Positions 25,250 through 34,167 of a stretch of DNA of 64,000 bases are shown here, one piece after another. Below the pieces are notes generated by a model, which searched no databases, had not been told where the DNA came from, and saw nothing but the letters and a program-made list of their open reading frames with translations. The stretch covers positions 1,302,001 to 1,366,000 of the forward strand of contig JAGI01000002.1 in the NCBI GenBank assembly GCA_000526575.1. The letters are read 5' to 3'. Source of the stretch: Clostridium sp. 12(A). Its GTDB lineage: Bacteria; Bacillota; Clostridia; Lachnospirales; Lachnospiraceae. Numbering within the stretch: position 1 is the first letter of the stretch; each line of letters opens with the position of its first letter. The position numbers were made by a program, and so were the translations under genes.

Positions 25250-26269
25250 TTAATTAAACCCAAAGAACTTTTGGGTCATTTTATAAATTGCAATTGGGAA
25301 TTTCATACCGCTTTTTCCAGGGAGGTTGAGTCCCTGTCCCATGAATCCCCATCGAAGGCGGAGAAACAGTTTTAAATTCAGTTTTCTTAAATGCTGCCAC
25401 AGCTCTCTTTTCTTTTCTAAGTTTTCCTCTGTTCCTGATTTGATTGCCAGAATGGAGGAAACGGTCATCATGATTTCCAGATACCGAATCATATAGCGAC
25501 GAAGCTTTCGCTGCTTGATTTTCATGATATCATAGTAACCAAGCATCAGCTTTGTCACACGTATCTGCTGGTCAATCCGCCCGATCATCACCTGTTCGTT
25601 TACAGACTGATCTTCTCTTCCGATAAAATACCGGTAAAAATTAACGTCAAGGTAATACATGGTCTTAACGTGAGGTAAGGGCTGATATACAAAAATATTG
25701 TCTACATAGAAGGTATGCTTTGGAAGCTCCAGTCCGCATTGCTTTAAAAGGTCTGTCCGGTAAATCACCGAATGCATCAGAATGTACTGGCCAAGGATAA
25801 ATACTTTAACATCATCCCAGTCAAATAATTCATTCTTAGGAAGAGCTGATCTGTAGTTCATCACCTTTTTCCGTTTTGCCCCTTCTTTTTCATATACAAA
25901 ATTGCTGATCAGCATATCCAGGGTCTTTTCGCCGTATACAAAATCTCTTAAGGTATTTAATATTTCCATATAGGCAGAATAGTCTACCCAGTCATCGCTG
26001 TCTACTACTTTAAAATAAATACCGGTTGCATTTCTAAGTCCGGCATTGACGGCCTCTCCATGGCCTCCATTCTCCTGATGAATCGCTTTGCAGATAGTTG
26101 GATATCTGCTTTCATATTCATCAGCGATGGCTCCTGTATTATCTTTAGTTGAGCCATCATCTACGATAAGAATCTCAACTTCTTCTCCGCCGGGCAACAG
26201 TGATTCAATGCAGTGCCTCATGTAAGATTCAGAATTATAGCAAGGAATTGCTACAGATAAGAGTTTCAC
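25250..26269 (-). CDS. Family 2 glycosyltransferase
   Basis: GT-A fold transferase adding a sugar to a cell-surface glycan or lipid. N-terminal SVAIPCYNSESYMRHCIESLL, nucleotide-binding VDDGSTKDNTG, HQENGGHGEAVNAGL and the metal-binding DSDDW are clear. The C-terminal part is helical, without membrane spans. It starts at a GTG that overlaps the stop of the CPBP gene (GTGTGA), with AAGGAGG upstream. Confidence 0.9.
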   Translation of the reverse strand: MKLLSVAIPCYNSESYMRHCIESLLPGGEEVEILIVDDGSTKDNTGAIADEYESRYPTICKAIHQENGGHGEAVNAGLRNATGIYFKVVDSDDWVDYSAYMEILNTLRDFVYGEKTLDMLISNFVYEKEGAKRKKVMNYRSALPKNELFDWDDVKVFILGQYILMHSVIYRTDLLKQCGLELPKHTFYVDNIFVYQPLPHVKTMYYLDVNFYRYFIGREDQSVNEQVMIGRIDQQIRVTKLMLGYYDIMKIKQRKLRRYMIRYLEIMMTVSSILAIKSGTEENLEKKRELWQHLRKLNLKLFLRLRWGFMGQGLNLPGKSGMKFPIAIYKMTQKFFGFN

Positions 26270-27015
26270 ACCAAATCCTCCTTTAATTGATTTTTTCTAT
26301 AAATCCGCATTGCACTAAATATCGATACGAGGAAAGACAAAATGGCTGTAATTGCCATCGCTGTTCCATTCTCCCTTCCCACCAGCAAAGTCCCCATCGC
26401 TGTATTGGTTAGAAGCAGGGACAGTAAATTGGCTGATATATGAAGAAGGATAGGTGCCAGCAGGGTATGCGACACCTCATAAAGCCAGGCAAGTGCGATT
26501 CCAATAATAAAAGCGTACACTCCCTGAGGGAGATTTCCATGATAAATCCCAAATAATGCCGCAGATATCAGGGCAGATTTAAGAAAAGAGAGTCTGTCCC
26601 TCAAAGCGGCAAAGCAAAGCCCTCTGAAAATAAATTCTTCGGCAATGGGTATTAAAATTCCGGCAGCTCCAATCTGCATTAGAACCGGCGGTGTATAGAT
26701 TGCTTTCTTCGCCTCTTCATAGGCCGGGGATAAGTAATCCAGCCTTGTTATCGCCACGATTTCATTGCCAAACACGCATAAAGCTGCTCCAAACAGCAGA
26801 ATATACCATAGAGAGCCATATAGCTTTTTGCTTATGGTTGGTTTGATGCGCTCCCTTTGATCCCTTCGGTATAAGAGATAGAGAAAGGGCGTACAAAGGA
26901 TAGAGGACAAAGCAGCTGAAGTTAATGCGCTTAACTTAAAATTCAGAAACAATAAGCTGGAAACTCCGGTATAAAAAAACATTGGAACTATGAGATGGAG
27001 TATCAATGGTATCAT
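26266..27015 (-). CDS. CPBP family intramembrane metalloprotease
   Basis: 249 residues with about eight hydrophobic segments. It has the CAAX-protease/bacteriocin-processing motifs EEFIFRGL (EExxxR), FGIYHGNLPQG (FxxxH) and HISANLLS. Such proteins cleave or bind membrane partners; the substrate is unknown. Overlaps the glycosyltransferase by 4 bases, so they are co-translated. Confidence 0.88.
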   Translation of the reverse strand: MIPLILHLIVPMFFYTGVSSLLFLNFKLSALTSAALSSILCTPFLYLLYRRDQRERIKPTISKKLYGSLWYILLFGAALCVFGNEIVAITRLDYLSPAYEEAKKAIYTPPVLMQIGAAGILIPIAEEFIFRGLCFAALRDRLSFLKSALISAALFGIYHGNLPQGVYAFIIGIALAWLYEVSHTLLAPILLHISANLLSLLLTNTAMGTLLVGRENGTAMAITAILSFLVSIFSAMRIYRKNQLKEDLV

Positions 27016-27231
27016 GAATAGGAGTCCTTTCGCTTTTAAGTTTCTTTCTAAACATTATACCACCTGATCTTAAGATATCCATAATTATTTTTATAATTCT
27101 TTCGAAAAATTACCATACCTTTTTCTTCATACTCTTCCATTCCTTAAAACCTGTTGCTTTTTTTACCGCCGGATAATATAATATCCTTATCTTTTTTAAT
27201 AAAATTACGATGGAACTGAGAGGAAACTGAT

Positions 27232-28167
27232 ATGGCAAAAAAACGTATTGTTATGGCGTTGGGACATAATGCTTTGGGAACAAATCTGCCTGAGCAAAAA
27301 GAAGCGGTTGGCAAAACTGCCAAGGTGATCGCTGATTTTATTGAAGCCGGCTGGCAGGTAGCAGTCACTCACAGCAACGCTCCCCAGGTTGGCATGATCC
27401 ACACCGCCATGAATGAGTTTGGCAAGCTGCATGATGGTTATACTTCCGCCCCCATGTCCGTATGTTCTGCCATGAGTCAGGGCTACATTGGTTATGACCT
27501 TCAAAACGGAATACGCGCGGAGCTGTTAAAAAGAGGAATTTACAAGTCAGTGGCAACGATTTTGACCCAGATGATGGTAAATCCGTATGATGAAGCATTT
27601 TACACCCCTATGAAACCAATCGGTCGTTTTATGTCGGCAGAGGATGCAAAATTAGAGGAAGAAAAGGGAAATTATGTAGAGGAAGTTCCTGGTAAGGGCT
27701 TTCGAAGAGTTGTGGCTTCTCCAAAGCCTGTTTCCATTGTTGAGATTGATATCATTAAAGCCATCATGGATGCAGATCAGATCGTGATCGCATGCGGTGG
27801 CGGCGGTATCCCGGTCATGGAGCAGGGCTATGTATTAAAGGGAGCCAGCGCTGTCATTGAAAAGGACCGTGCAGCCGGTCTTCTTGCTAAGGAAATTGAT
27901 GCCGATGTGCTTATGATCCTTACAAGTGTGGATCATGTGGATTTAAATTTCGGAAAAGCAAATGAGACTCCAATCAGTCAGATGAATTTAAAAGAGGCTT
28001 CTGATTACGTTCAGGACGGTCAGTTTGAATCCTCTTCCATGCTTCCAAAGATTGAAGCTTCTGTTGATTTCATTGAACACGGAAGAAATAGAAAAGCGAT
28101 TATTACTTCTTTGGAGATGGCTAAGGCAAGCCTTGAAGATAAGGGCGGCACCATTATCGCAGAATAA
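27232..28167 (+). CDS. arcC: Carbamate kinase
   Basis: Makes ATP and carbamate from carbamoyl phosphate (arginine or purine fermentation). 311 residues: N-terminal ALGHNALG, SNAPQVG, AMSQGYIGYDLQN, CGGGGIPV and TSVDHVDLNFGK match the family throughout. It stands alone rather than in an arcABC cluster, with a TATAAT-type element about 60 nt upstream and a terminator just downstream. GAGGAAACTGAT precedes the ATG. Confidence 0.95.
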   Translation: MAKKRIVMALGHNALGTNLPEQKEAVGKTAKVIADFIEAGWQVAVTHSNAPQVGMIHTAMNEFGKLHDGYTSAPMSVCSAMSQGYIGYDLQNGIRAELLKRGIYKSVATILTQMMVNPYDEAFYTPMKPIGRFMSAEDAKLEEEKGNYVEEVPGKGFRRVVASPKPVSIVEIDIIKAIMDADQIVIACGGGGIPVMEQGYVLKGASAVIEKDRAAGLLAKEIDADVLMILTSVDHVDLNFGKANETPISQMNLKEASDYVQDGQFESSSMLPKIEASVDFIEHGRNRKAIITSLEMAKASLEDKGGTIIAE

Positions 28168-28195
28168 TCTTTATAATATTGAATTCATAATTTAT

Positions 28196-28231
28196 GGCAG
28201 GGGATATGATTTTACATCTCCTGCCTTTTTC
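28196..28231 (+). terminator. arcC terminator
   Basis: GGCAGGGGAT / ATCTCCTGCC stem with a 9-nt loop and T5 tail, 28 bases past the stop. Confidence 0.82.
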
Positions 28232-28429
28232 TTATCCTTTCATTTCTATATAAAGGGAACGTGATTCCCATTTCTACGGAAATAATCACATTTCACGTTT
28301 TTTCTTTCCCCTTATTTTCAAAAACAGTATCCCCTATATAGGTTCTTTGGTCTCTCCATGAAATTATGTCGAATAGGAACGCATCTCACTTCATATATTG
28401 AAACAAATATACTGACGGAGTTTATCGAT

Positions 28430-29293
28430 ATGAAGTTTCCAAAAAATCTAAAGATAACGGAAAAGATCCGGTCGATTCCTGTTTCTCCGGAAACGGGCAT
28501 ATGGTCTCTTAAGATTTTTCTCCTGTTTCTCTGTGCTTTTATGGCTGGTCGCATGGGCGCTATGTTTACCTCACATCAAAAGGCGGTTACAGCGGCCGCT
28601 GACGGGAACTGGGGTCTTAGCTTCCAACAGGAAGGCCAACCTCCCGTAGCCAATGCCACCATGGATTATTTAAAACAATTTGATTCCTATTACGCCCAGA
28701 AAACACCGGATAAAGTCTTATATCTTACCTTTGATGCCGGTTACGAAAACGGCAACACTCCTGCCATACTGGATGCGTTAAAGAAACACAATGCCCCAGC
28801 AACCTTTTTTGTGGTAGGAAACTACATAGAAACCGCACCTGACCTTGTAAAGCGTATGATTGCAGAAGGCCACACAGTAGGAAACCACACCTTCCATCAT
28901 CCGGATATGTCTAAGATGTCTTCTAAGGATTCCTTTGAAAAAGAGCTAAAGGATTTAGAGACCTTATACGAAAAAACCACAGGACAGCCCATGAAGAAAT
29001 ATTACCGTCCACCTCAGGGGAAATACAGCGAGGCTAACTTACAGATGGCAAAGGATATGGGGTATAAGACCTTTTTCTGGAGTCTTGCCTATGTTGACTG
29101 GTATCAGGATAAACAGCCCTCAAAGGAGGAAGCCTTTAAAAAGCTTCTTGGAAGAATTCATCCCGGTGCCATTATCCTGCTTCACAGCACCTCCAGTACC
29201 AACGCACAGGTTCTTGACGAGCTGCTGACCAAGTATGAAGAAATGGGTTATAAGTTTAAATCTCTGGATCAGCTGGTGGCTGAGCAGAAATAA
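28430..29293 (+). CDS. pdaA: Polysaccharide deacetylase, PdaA-like (delta-lactam-forming)
   Basis: Removes the acetyl group from N-acetylmuramic acid, a step towards muramic delta-lactam in spore cortex. About 287 residues: one N-terminal transmembrane or signal segment (LKIFLLFLCAFMAG), then the NodB domain with motif 1 LTFDAGYENG, motif 2 GHTVGNHTFHHPDMS (metal His pair), motif 3 YYRPPQGKYSE and later FFWSLAYVDW and PGAIILLHS. TFDAGYENG is typical of PdaA rather than general chitin deacetylases. I prefer the ATG at 28430 (GGAG 9 nt upstream) to an earlier in-frame ATG at 28358. It supports a spore-forming host. Confidence 0.88.
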   Translation: MKFPKNLKITEKIRSIPVSPETGIWSLKIFLLFLCAFMAGRMGAMFTSHQKAVTAAADGNWGLSFQQEGQPPVANATMDYLKQFDSYYAQKTPDKVLYLTFDAGYENGNTPAILDALKKHNAPATFFVVGNYIETAPDLVKRMIAEGHTVGNHTFHHPDMSKMSSKDSFEKELKDLETLYEKTTGQPMKKYYRPPQGKYSEANLQMAKDMGYKTFFWSLAYVDWYQDKQPSKEEAFKKLLGRIHPGAIILLHSTSSTNAQVLDELLTKYEEMGYKFKSLDQLVAEQK

Positions 29294-29350
29294 AAAGAAC
29301 AATATATAAAACTGGCCGTCCCAAAAAAGCGGAACGACCGATTGCATGCT

Positions 29351-29385
29351 AAAAGCCGCTGAACTCTTTCTTCAGCGGCTTTTAA
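29351..29385. terminator. Bidirectional terminator between pdaA and the SulP gene
   Basis: AAAAGCCGCTGAA / TTCAGCGGCTTTT, perfect 13-bp stem with a short loop, between two convergent genes. Confidence 0.9.
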
Positions 29386-29405
29386 AGGTTTATTTTACAA
29401 ATGGA

Positions 29406-31046
29406 CTACAGTCCTGATGCACGCAATAGCGCATCATCTATATTACCGGCAAAATTCTCTCTTCCTACCAAATCTGCAAAACCAGCCTTCTCCATAATGG
29501 ACATTGGCTGCTGGTTTACATGGGAAAGAACCAGAACTACATTTTTCTTTTTTAAATTCTCATAAAGCTTATGAAGGCTTTTTAATGCCGTAGAATCCAT
29601 GGCCGGAACGCTTCGCATTCTTAAAATCAGCACTCGCTTTCCGTCCTCCAGCACTACCTTTGATATCTTATCAGCTGCTCCAAAGAACATGGGGCCATTG
29701 ATTTCAAATACGGATACGTGTCTTGGTACAGGCTTTAAATCCATATGATCACCGTCAGCGATCTCCTTCTCATCCTCCAGATACCGCCAGCCGCTAACCT
29801 CTGCCACATCGGCCATACGTTTCATGAACAGCAGGGAGGCGATCACCAGTCCCACACCAATGGCAGTTACAAGATCAAATGCCACAGTCAGAATAAAGGT
29901 AACCAAGAGTACTGACCAGTCACTTTTAGGAGCTGTCTTAAGTATAGAAAGAAATTCTCTCCATTCACTCATATTATAAGCCACCATAAAAAGTATGGCT
30001 GCAATGGCTGGCATGGGAATAAGAGCTGCAAAAGGCATAAGGAAAACGAGAACCAGCAAAAGAAGTCCTGCATGTACCATACCTGACACCGGAGTCCGGC
30101 CTCCATTCTTAATGTTGGCGGCAGTCCGCGCAATGGCTCCGGTCGCCGGAATTCCTCCAAATAATGCGGAACAGGTATTACCGACTCCCTGAGCAACAAG
30201 TTCCATATTGGAATTATGTCTGCCTCCTGTCATTCCATCAGCCACCACACAGGAGAGGAGGGACTCTACGGCTGCTAACACCGCAATGGTCAGGGCATCA
30301 GGCAGAACCTTTCGCATCAATTCAAAGGAAAAAACAGGTGCATGAAATGCCGGAAGGCTTGGTGATATGGTATAAAGGTCTCCAATGGTATTGACCGGAA
30401 GCTCAAAGACCTTTACAAAAAAAGCGGTCACTACTACTGCAATGAGAGAAGCCGGAACCTTTTTCACAAATTTGGGCCAGACCACAAGAATTCCCAGGGC
30501 TAAGACTCCAACAAGAAATGTCATGGGATTAAAGGTGTCAAAGCACAAAACCACCTGTTTTAGCTTTCCCATGGTCTCCACCGGTGCCTCCATAAAGGTC
30601 AGTCCAAGAAAATCTTTGATCTGACCAATTAATATGGTGACTGCGATACCAGTGGTAAATCCAGTGGTTATGGTAAAAGGTATAAAGCGGATGAGGCTTC
30701 CTAAGCGGAGCACTCCCATAAGAACCAGAATGATACCTGCCATCACAGTAGCGAGAGCAAGGCCATCCATACCGTTTTTTATCACAATGCCTGCAACAAT
30801 CGAAGCAAATGCTGCTGTAGGACCTGCGATCTGTACCTTGCTGCCTCCTAAAAAGGAAATGACAAAACCAGCCACAATCGCCGTATAAAGTCCCTGTTCC
30901 GGAGTCACTCCAGAGGCAAGGGCAAGGGCTATGGAAAGAGGAAGTGCAATAATAGCAACTATAATTCCCGATATAAAGTCCTTAATAAACTGCTCTTTTG
31001 TGTAATGCTTCATTGATAAAAAAAACTGGGGTACCATATCTTTCAT
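29406..31046 (-). CDS. SulP family anion transporter with STAS domain
   Basis: 546 residues: about 10-12 transmembrane helices beginning ISGIIVAIIALPLSIALALASG, the SulP signature region IAGPTAAFASIVAG and PATGAIARTAANI, and a C-terminal cytoplasmic STAS domain (about 440-546; VSVFEINGPMFFGAADKI, MDSTALKSL). Sulfate, bicarbonate or another anion is the likely substrate; sequence alone does not decide. Single-gene unit. Confidence 0.93.
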   Translation of the reverse strand: MKDMVPQFFLSMKHYTKEQFIKDFISGIIVAIIALPLSIALALASGVTPEQGLYTAIVAGFVISFLGGSKVQIAGPTAAFASIVAGIVIKNGMDGLALATVMAGIILVLMGVLRLGSLIRFIPFTITTGFTTGIAVTILIGQIKDFLGLTFMEAPVETMGKLKQVVLCFDTFNPMTFLVGVLALGILVVWPKFVKKVPASLIAVVVTAFFVKVFELPVNTIGDLYTISPSLPAFHAPVFSFELMRKVLPDALTIAVLAAVESLLSCVVADGMTGGRHNSNMELVAQGVGNTCSALFGGIPATGAIARTAANIKNGGRTPVSGMVHAGLLLLVLVFLMPFAALIPMPAIAAILFMVAYNMSEWREFLSILKTAPKSDWSVLLVTFILTVAFDLVTAIGVGLVIASLLFMKRMADVAEVSGWRYLEDEKEIADGDHMDLKPVPRHVSVFEINGPMFFGAADKISKVVLEDGKRVLILRMRSVPAMDSTALKSLHKLYENLKKKNVVLVLSHVNQQPMSIMEKAGFADLVGRENFAGNIDDALLRASGL

Positions 31047-31169
31047 GCTTCCTTATCCTTTGTATATTTTATATTTTAACAAACATTTTAAAATATAGTT
31101 CTCTTAAAGGAAGAATGCAAGCAATTTTTGAATGTTTCTCAAATAGTACAAGAATATTGAAAAAAACGG

Positions 31170-32909
31170 CTATGTAAGGGATACTGGAAAGGAAATTTCA
31201 TCGTTGCAATCAAAATATTGGAACCATTCCTCATAGTCCAGCCTTCCTGATTTCAGTTCCTCTGCCATTAAGAGCAGGTTGACAGAATTGACTGCCGCTC
31301 CGCAGATTCCTGACCGCATGGAAATAAGTTCAATCCGGTCCTTAAAGCCTCCGGTGAAGGAACCTGAGATAAATGCAAACCGGAAATGAGTCACAGACTC
31401 GTCAAAGACCTTCCACCACTGGTTTGGATTTAAACGGGCATCCCGCTCCTTGTTTTCCTCAATATACCGATAGATCTCATCCGCCTGCTTGATCGGAAGA
31501 GAGTAACCTTTTCCATATGCTTTGTTATCAATGATCAGCCCATTGGCTCCGTGGTACACACACACATCAGGCTTTCTGGTATCCCCAAGTCTTGCGCCCA
31601 TGAAACCAAGTTCGGCTGTAAAAAGTTCCGCTGTCTTCATCTCATAATCTCGGTCTGAGCTTCCGTCAAAACCAAGATCCACCAAAATTAAGTATCTGTG
31701 GTCTACATGAGTCAAATGGGTCCTTAGATAATCTTTAAAGACAGAGACTTCTGATTTAACAGGTAACATAAATTCTCCGTCTTCCGGAAGCTCTAAGCCC
31801 ACAATCTCATCCATGATCCGGTAGGTATCTCCTGATTTTTTTACCTGAAGGCCGATGTTTTCAAAGCTTCTGATATCATCAAGAATGGTCTCAATTTCTT
31901 CTTTCAGCCCTTTGCTCTCTAAATATTCCTTAACCTGTACAGGGGAACGATAGCTGCCTTCCAAGTATTTTATAATATAGGTTCTTCTGTTTCTTAAGTA
32001 GTCCCGGTCAGCCACTTTCGTCGCCAGCATGTCCCACATGACCCGCTTGGGAATCCTGGCAAACCTGGATACGCCCGTGATGTGCTTTATTACCGTTCTT
32101 CCTTTTAGAGTAAGCTTATAAGACTGAGGTATCATCGCAGATGAGCTCTTACTGCCGGTACCTGTAATCACTTCCTTCGCTGCCTTGCTGATCCAGCCCA
32201 TCTGTATGAGCCAGCTGCAAATGGTGCGGACGTATTTATCACTGGTACCTTCTGTATCCTGTAAAAGCTTTGTCTTCTCCTCTTTTGTTTCTGCTTCCAA
32301 AAGTCCCTCTAATATCATGTACTGAGGGATGGAAGTGAAACCAGCTTCCCCGATAAAGCCGAGTCTTGCACCTATTTCAAATTTCGTCAGATGCTCTTCT
32401 TCCCCTAATAAGGACATAACCCTGCAAACAGGAGGATAGGATAAAAATGCTGTTTTAAGGACCTCTGCCTCTTCTTCACTTCCTTCCAAAGCCAATGCAT
32501 ACTGGTGACCCAGTTCTGTAATGGAACAAGCATCCTGCGTTCTGCTGTAGGAAAGGAATCCCACACTGACTGCCCATCTTAAAAAGGAATCTGCCGGCCA
32601 GTCACTTTGATATTCTTTACGCTGCCCTGGAAGCACGGCCTGTATGATACCGGAACAGGGTGCATTGCTTCTTGTAAACCCGCTGGGGGTTCCCTTTCCC
32701 TTCAGATGGGTATATGGGATACAGATTGTCTCCTCAGAAAGCTCACGGATAAAATCATCCCTCCCATCCTTTTCGGAGATAAGCCTTGGAATTTTATCCG
32801 TACAAAGAAGCCGGTTGATTCTGGATCCCGGCACAAATACGGATACCACATTCTTTAAATTCCCCAGGGTATAAGCCTCCTGTACCCAGCCAAATGTTCT
32901 GTCTGCCAC
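31170..32909 (-). CDS. FokI-like type IIS restriction endonuclease
   Basis: 579 residues that follow R.FokI along the whole length. The N-terminal recognition region (RTFGWVQ at the start, SNAPCSGIIQA, LRWAVSVGF, SYPPVCRVMSLL, HLTKFEIGARLGF, EGTSDKYVR, TRVPKRVYWEMLAT-like RIPKRVMWDMLAT) is followed by the cleavage domain from about 375. In the latter, KPD (Asp448), IIDNK (Asp461, Lys463), AYGKGYSLPIKQADE and NPNQWWKVF reproduce the PD-(D/E)XK active site. FokI binds GGATG and cuts at a distance as a dimer. Starts at GTG with AGAGGAAA upstream. The gene is intact, but neither neighbour is a methyltransferase, which is unusual for an active enzyme. Confidence 0.93.
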   Translation of the reverse strand: MADRTFGWVQEAYTLGNLKNVVSVFVPGSRINRLLCTDKIPRLISEKDGRDDFIRELSEETICIPYTHLKGKGTPSGFTRSNAPCSGIIQAVLPGQRKEYQSDWPADSFLRWAVSVGFLSYSRTQDACSITELGHQYALALEGSEEEAEVLKTAFLSYPPVCRVMSLLGEEEHLTKFEIGARLGFIGEAGFTSIPQYMILEGLLEAETKEEKTKLLQDTEGTSDKYVRTICSWLIQMGWISKAAKEVITGTGSKSSSAMIPQSYKLTLKGRTVIKHITGVSRFARIPKRVMWDMLATKVADRDYLRNRRTYIIKYLEGSYRSPVQVKEYLESKGLKEEIETILDDIRSFENIGLQVKKSGDTYRIMDEIVGLELPEDGEFMLPVKSEVSVFKDYLRTHLTHVDHRYLILVDLGFDGSSDRDYEMKTAELFTAELGFMGARLGDTRKPDVCVYHGANGLIIDNKAYGKGYSLPIKQADEIYRYIEENKERDARLNPNQWWKVFDESVTHFRFAFISGSFTGGFKDRIELISMRSGICGAAVNSVNLLLMAEELKSGRLDYEEWFQYFDCNDEISFPVSLT

Positions 32910-33048
32910 TGTTATTTCCTCTTCGTTTTTTCTTAAAGTATAGCATAGCCCAATGTGATGCGCAAAGCGTTTTGGTTTGTTTCAGGGAGTGATTCTGTGA
33001 TATAATGCAGATTGCCCAAAGAAAACAGCAGGAAAGGAACAAAAGAAC

Positions 33049-34167
33049 ATGGGAAAGTTACAGCTTATGATATTTTTTTTTCTTATTGCATCCCTTTTTC
33101 TCCACGTAAAAAATTATAAAAAGGATAAAAGCTATATAAAAAGTTTGTTTGCCGGAAAAGAAGGAAGTGAAAAAAGAATCCGATATCTTGATTACATACG
33201 GTTACTTGCTACGCTCCTTGTGATACTGGTTCATTGTGTGGATGCTTTAACCGCAGAGATGGAAAGGGAGGGAATCGGCTATCTGGCTATACAGGCGGTT
33301 ATTTCACTTCTCCTTGTATGCAATACCCTGTTTATTATGAACAGCGGGGCTTTGATTTTAAACAGAACAGAGGGGTCCTTATTGCAATTTTATTACAAGC
33401 GTTTTACCCAGGTGGCTATTCCTTTTGTCTGCTACTACTTCATCTACATTCTGTTATCTACCCGGTATACTAACTCCGGATTATTAAGAGGCCTTATGAT
33501 AGCTGGGAAGGATATGGCTGCTGGCCCCATAGACTGGGCGCCTCACCTTTGGGTCATATATGTGATCTTATCCCTGTATCTGCTGGCACCGTTTTTTTCT
33601 ATTCTGTTAAAGAACCTGCCAGATGCCATGCTTCATGGGCTTGCTGCAATCATTCTTCTCATGGGCTGTGTGTCCCTTTATCTGCCAATCTTTGGCCTGC
33701 CCATTGACTTATCTCTAATGATAAGCCCCTGGCTGGGGGTGTTTTTACTGGGATATTATTTTGCACACCCGGCCTCCTGGCAAAAAAGACAGCGATTCTA
33801 TGTGCTTGGAGCGGTCTCACTGGCAGGCACTGTTCTGGTGACTTTCATTCGCTCGGACTACACCGCCATCTTACAGGCAGATGGGGCACCCATGATGACA
33901 CTATTAGGCGGCTCCATCTTTCTGCTGCTCCGTTCCCTGGAAAACAAACTTCCATCTCCAGGGCGGATTATGAAATTCTTGATTCGATACAGCTATTCCA
34001 TATTGATGGTACACTGGGCAGTGCTTTATGTTGTTCGGGATCTCATTGGCATTACGGATAATATTCCACTTGCCTTTTTCCTGGTCCTCTCCCTGTCTGC
34101 TGTATCTGCCTTTGTTTATGACCAGACCGTTGTCTTTCTCGTTCAAAGACTTTTTAAAAGGAATTAA
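33049..34167 (+). CDS. Membrane acyltransferase (family 3)
   Basis: 372 residues with about ten transmembrane helices. The family-3 acyltransferase opening RYLDYIRLLATLLVILVHC contains the conserved catalytic-type His. Members O-acetylate or succinylate surface polysaccharides or lipids at the membrane. AGGAAAGGAAC precedes the ATG. Its stop overlaps the convergent DUF4317 gene by 4 bases, with no terminator between. Confidence 0.88.
   Translation: MGKLQLMIFFFLIASLFLHVKNYKKDKSYIKSLFAGKEGSEKRIRYLDYIRLLATLLVILVHCVDALTAEMEREGIGYLAIQAVISLLLVCNTLFIMNSGALILNRTEGSLLQFYYKRFTQVAIPFVCYYFIYILLSTRYTNSGLLRGLMIAGKDMAAGPIDWAPHLWVIYVILSLYLLAPFFSILLKNLPDAMLHGLAAIILLMGCVSLYLPIFGLPIDLSLMISPWLGVFLLGYYFAHPASWQKRQRFYVLGAVSLAGTVLVTFIRSDYTAILQADGAPMMTLLGGSIFLLLRSLENKLPSPGRIMKFLIRYSYSILMVHWAVLYVVRDLIGITDNIPLAFFLVLSLSAVSAFVYDQTVVFLVQRLFKRN

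Noticed and set aside
27083-27098. ARG-box-like AATTATTTTTATAATT upstream of arcC
   Set aside because: It is only an AT-rich palindrome lacking the TG/CA positions of the ArgR consensus, and lies about 130 bp from the gene.
32794-33042. Second gene upstream of the FokI-like gene that could be a small methyltransferase or controller
   Set aside because: An 82-codon frame mostly overlapping the FokI-like start in another frame, without HTH or methyltransferase motifs.
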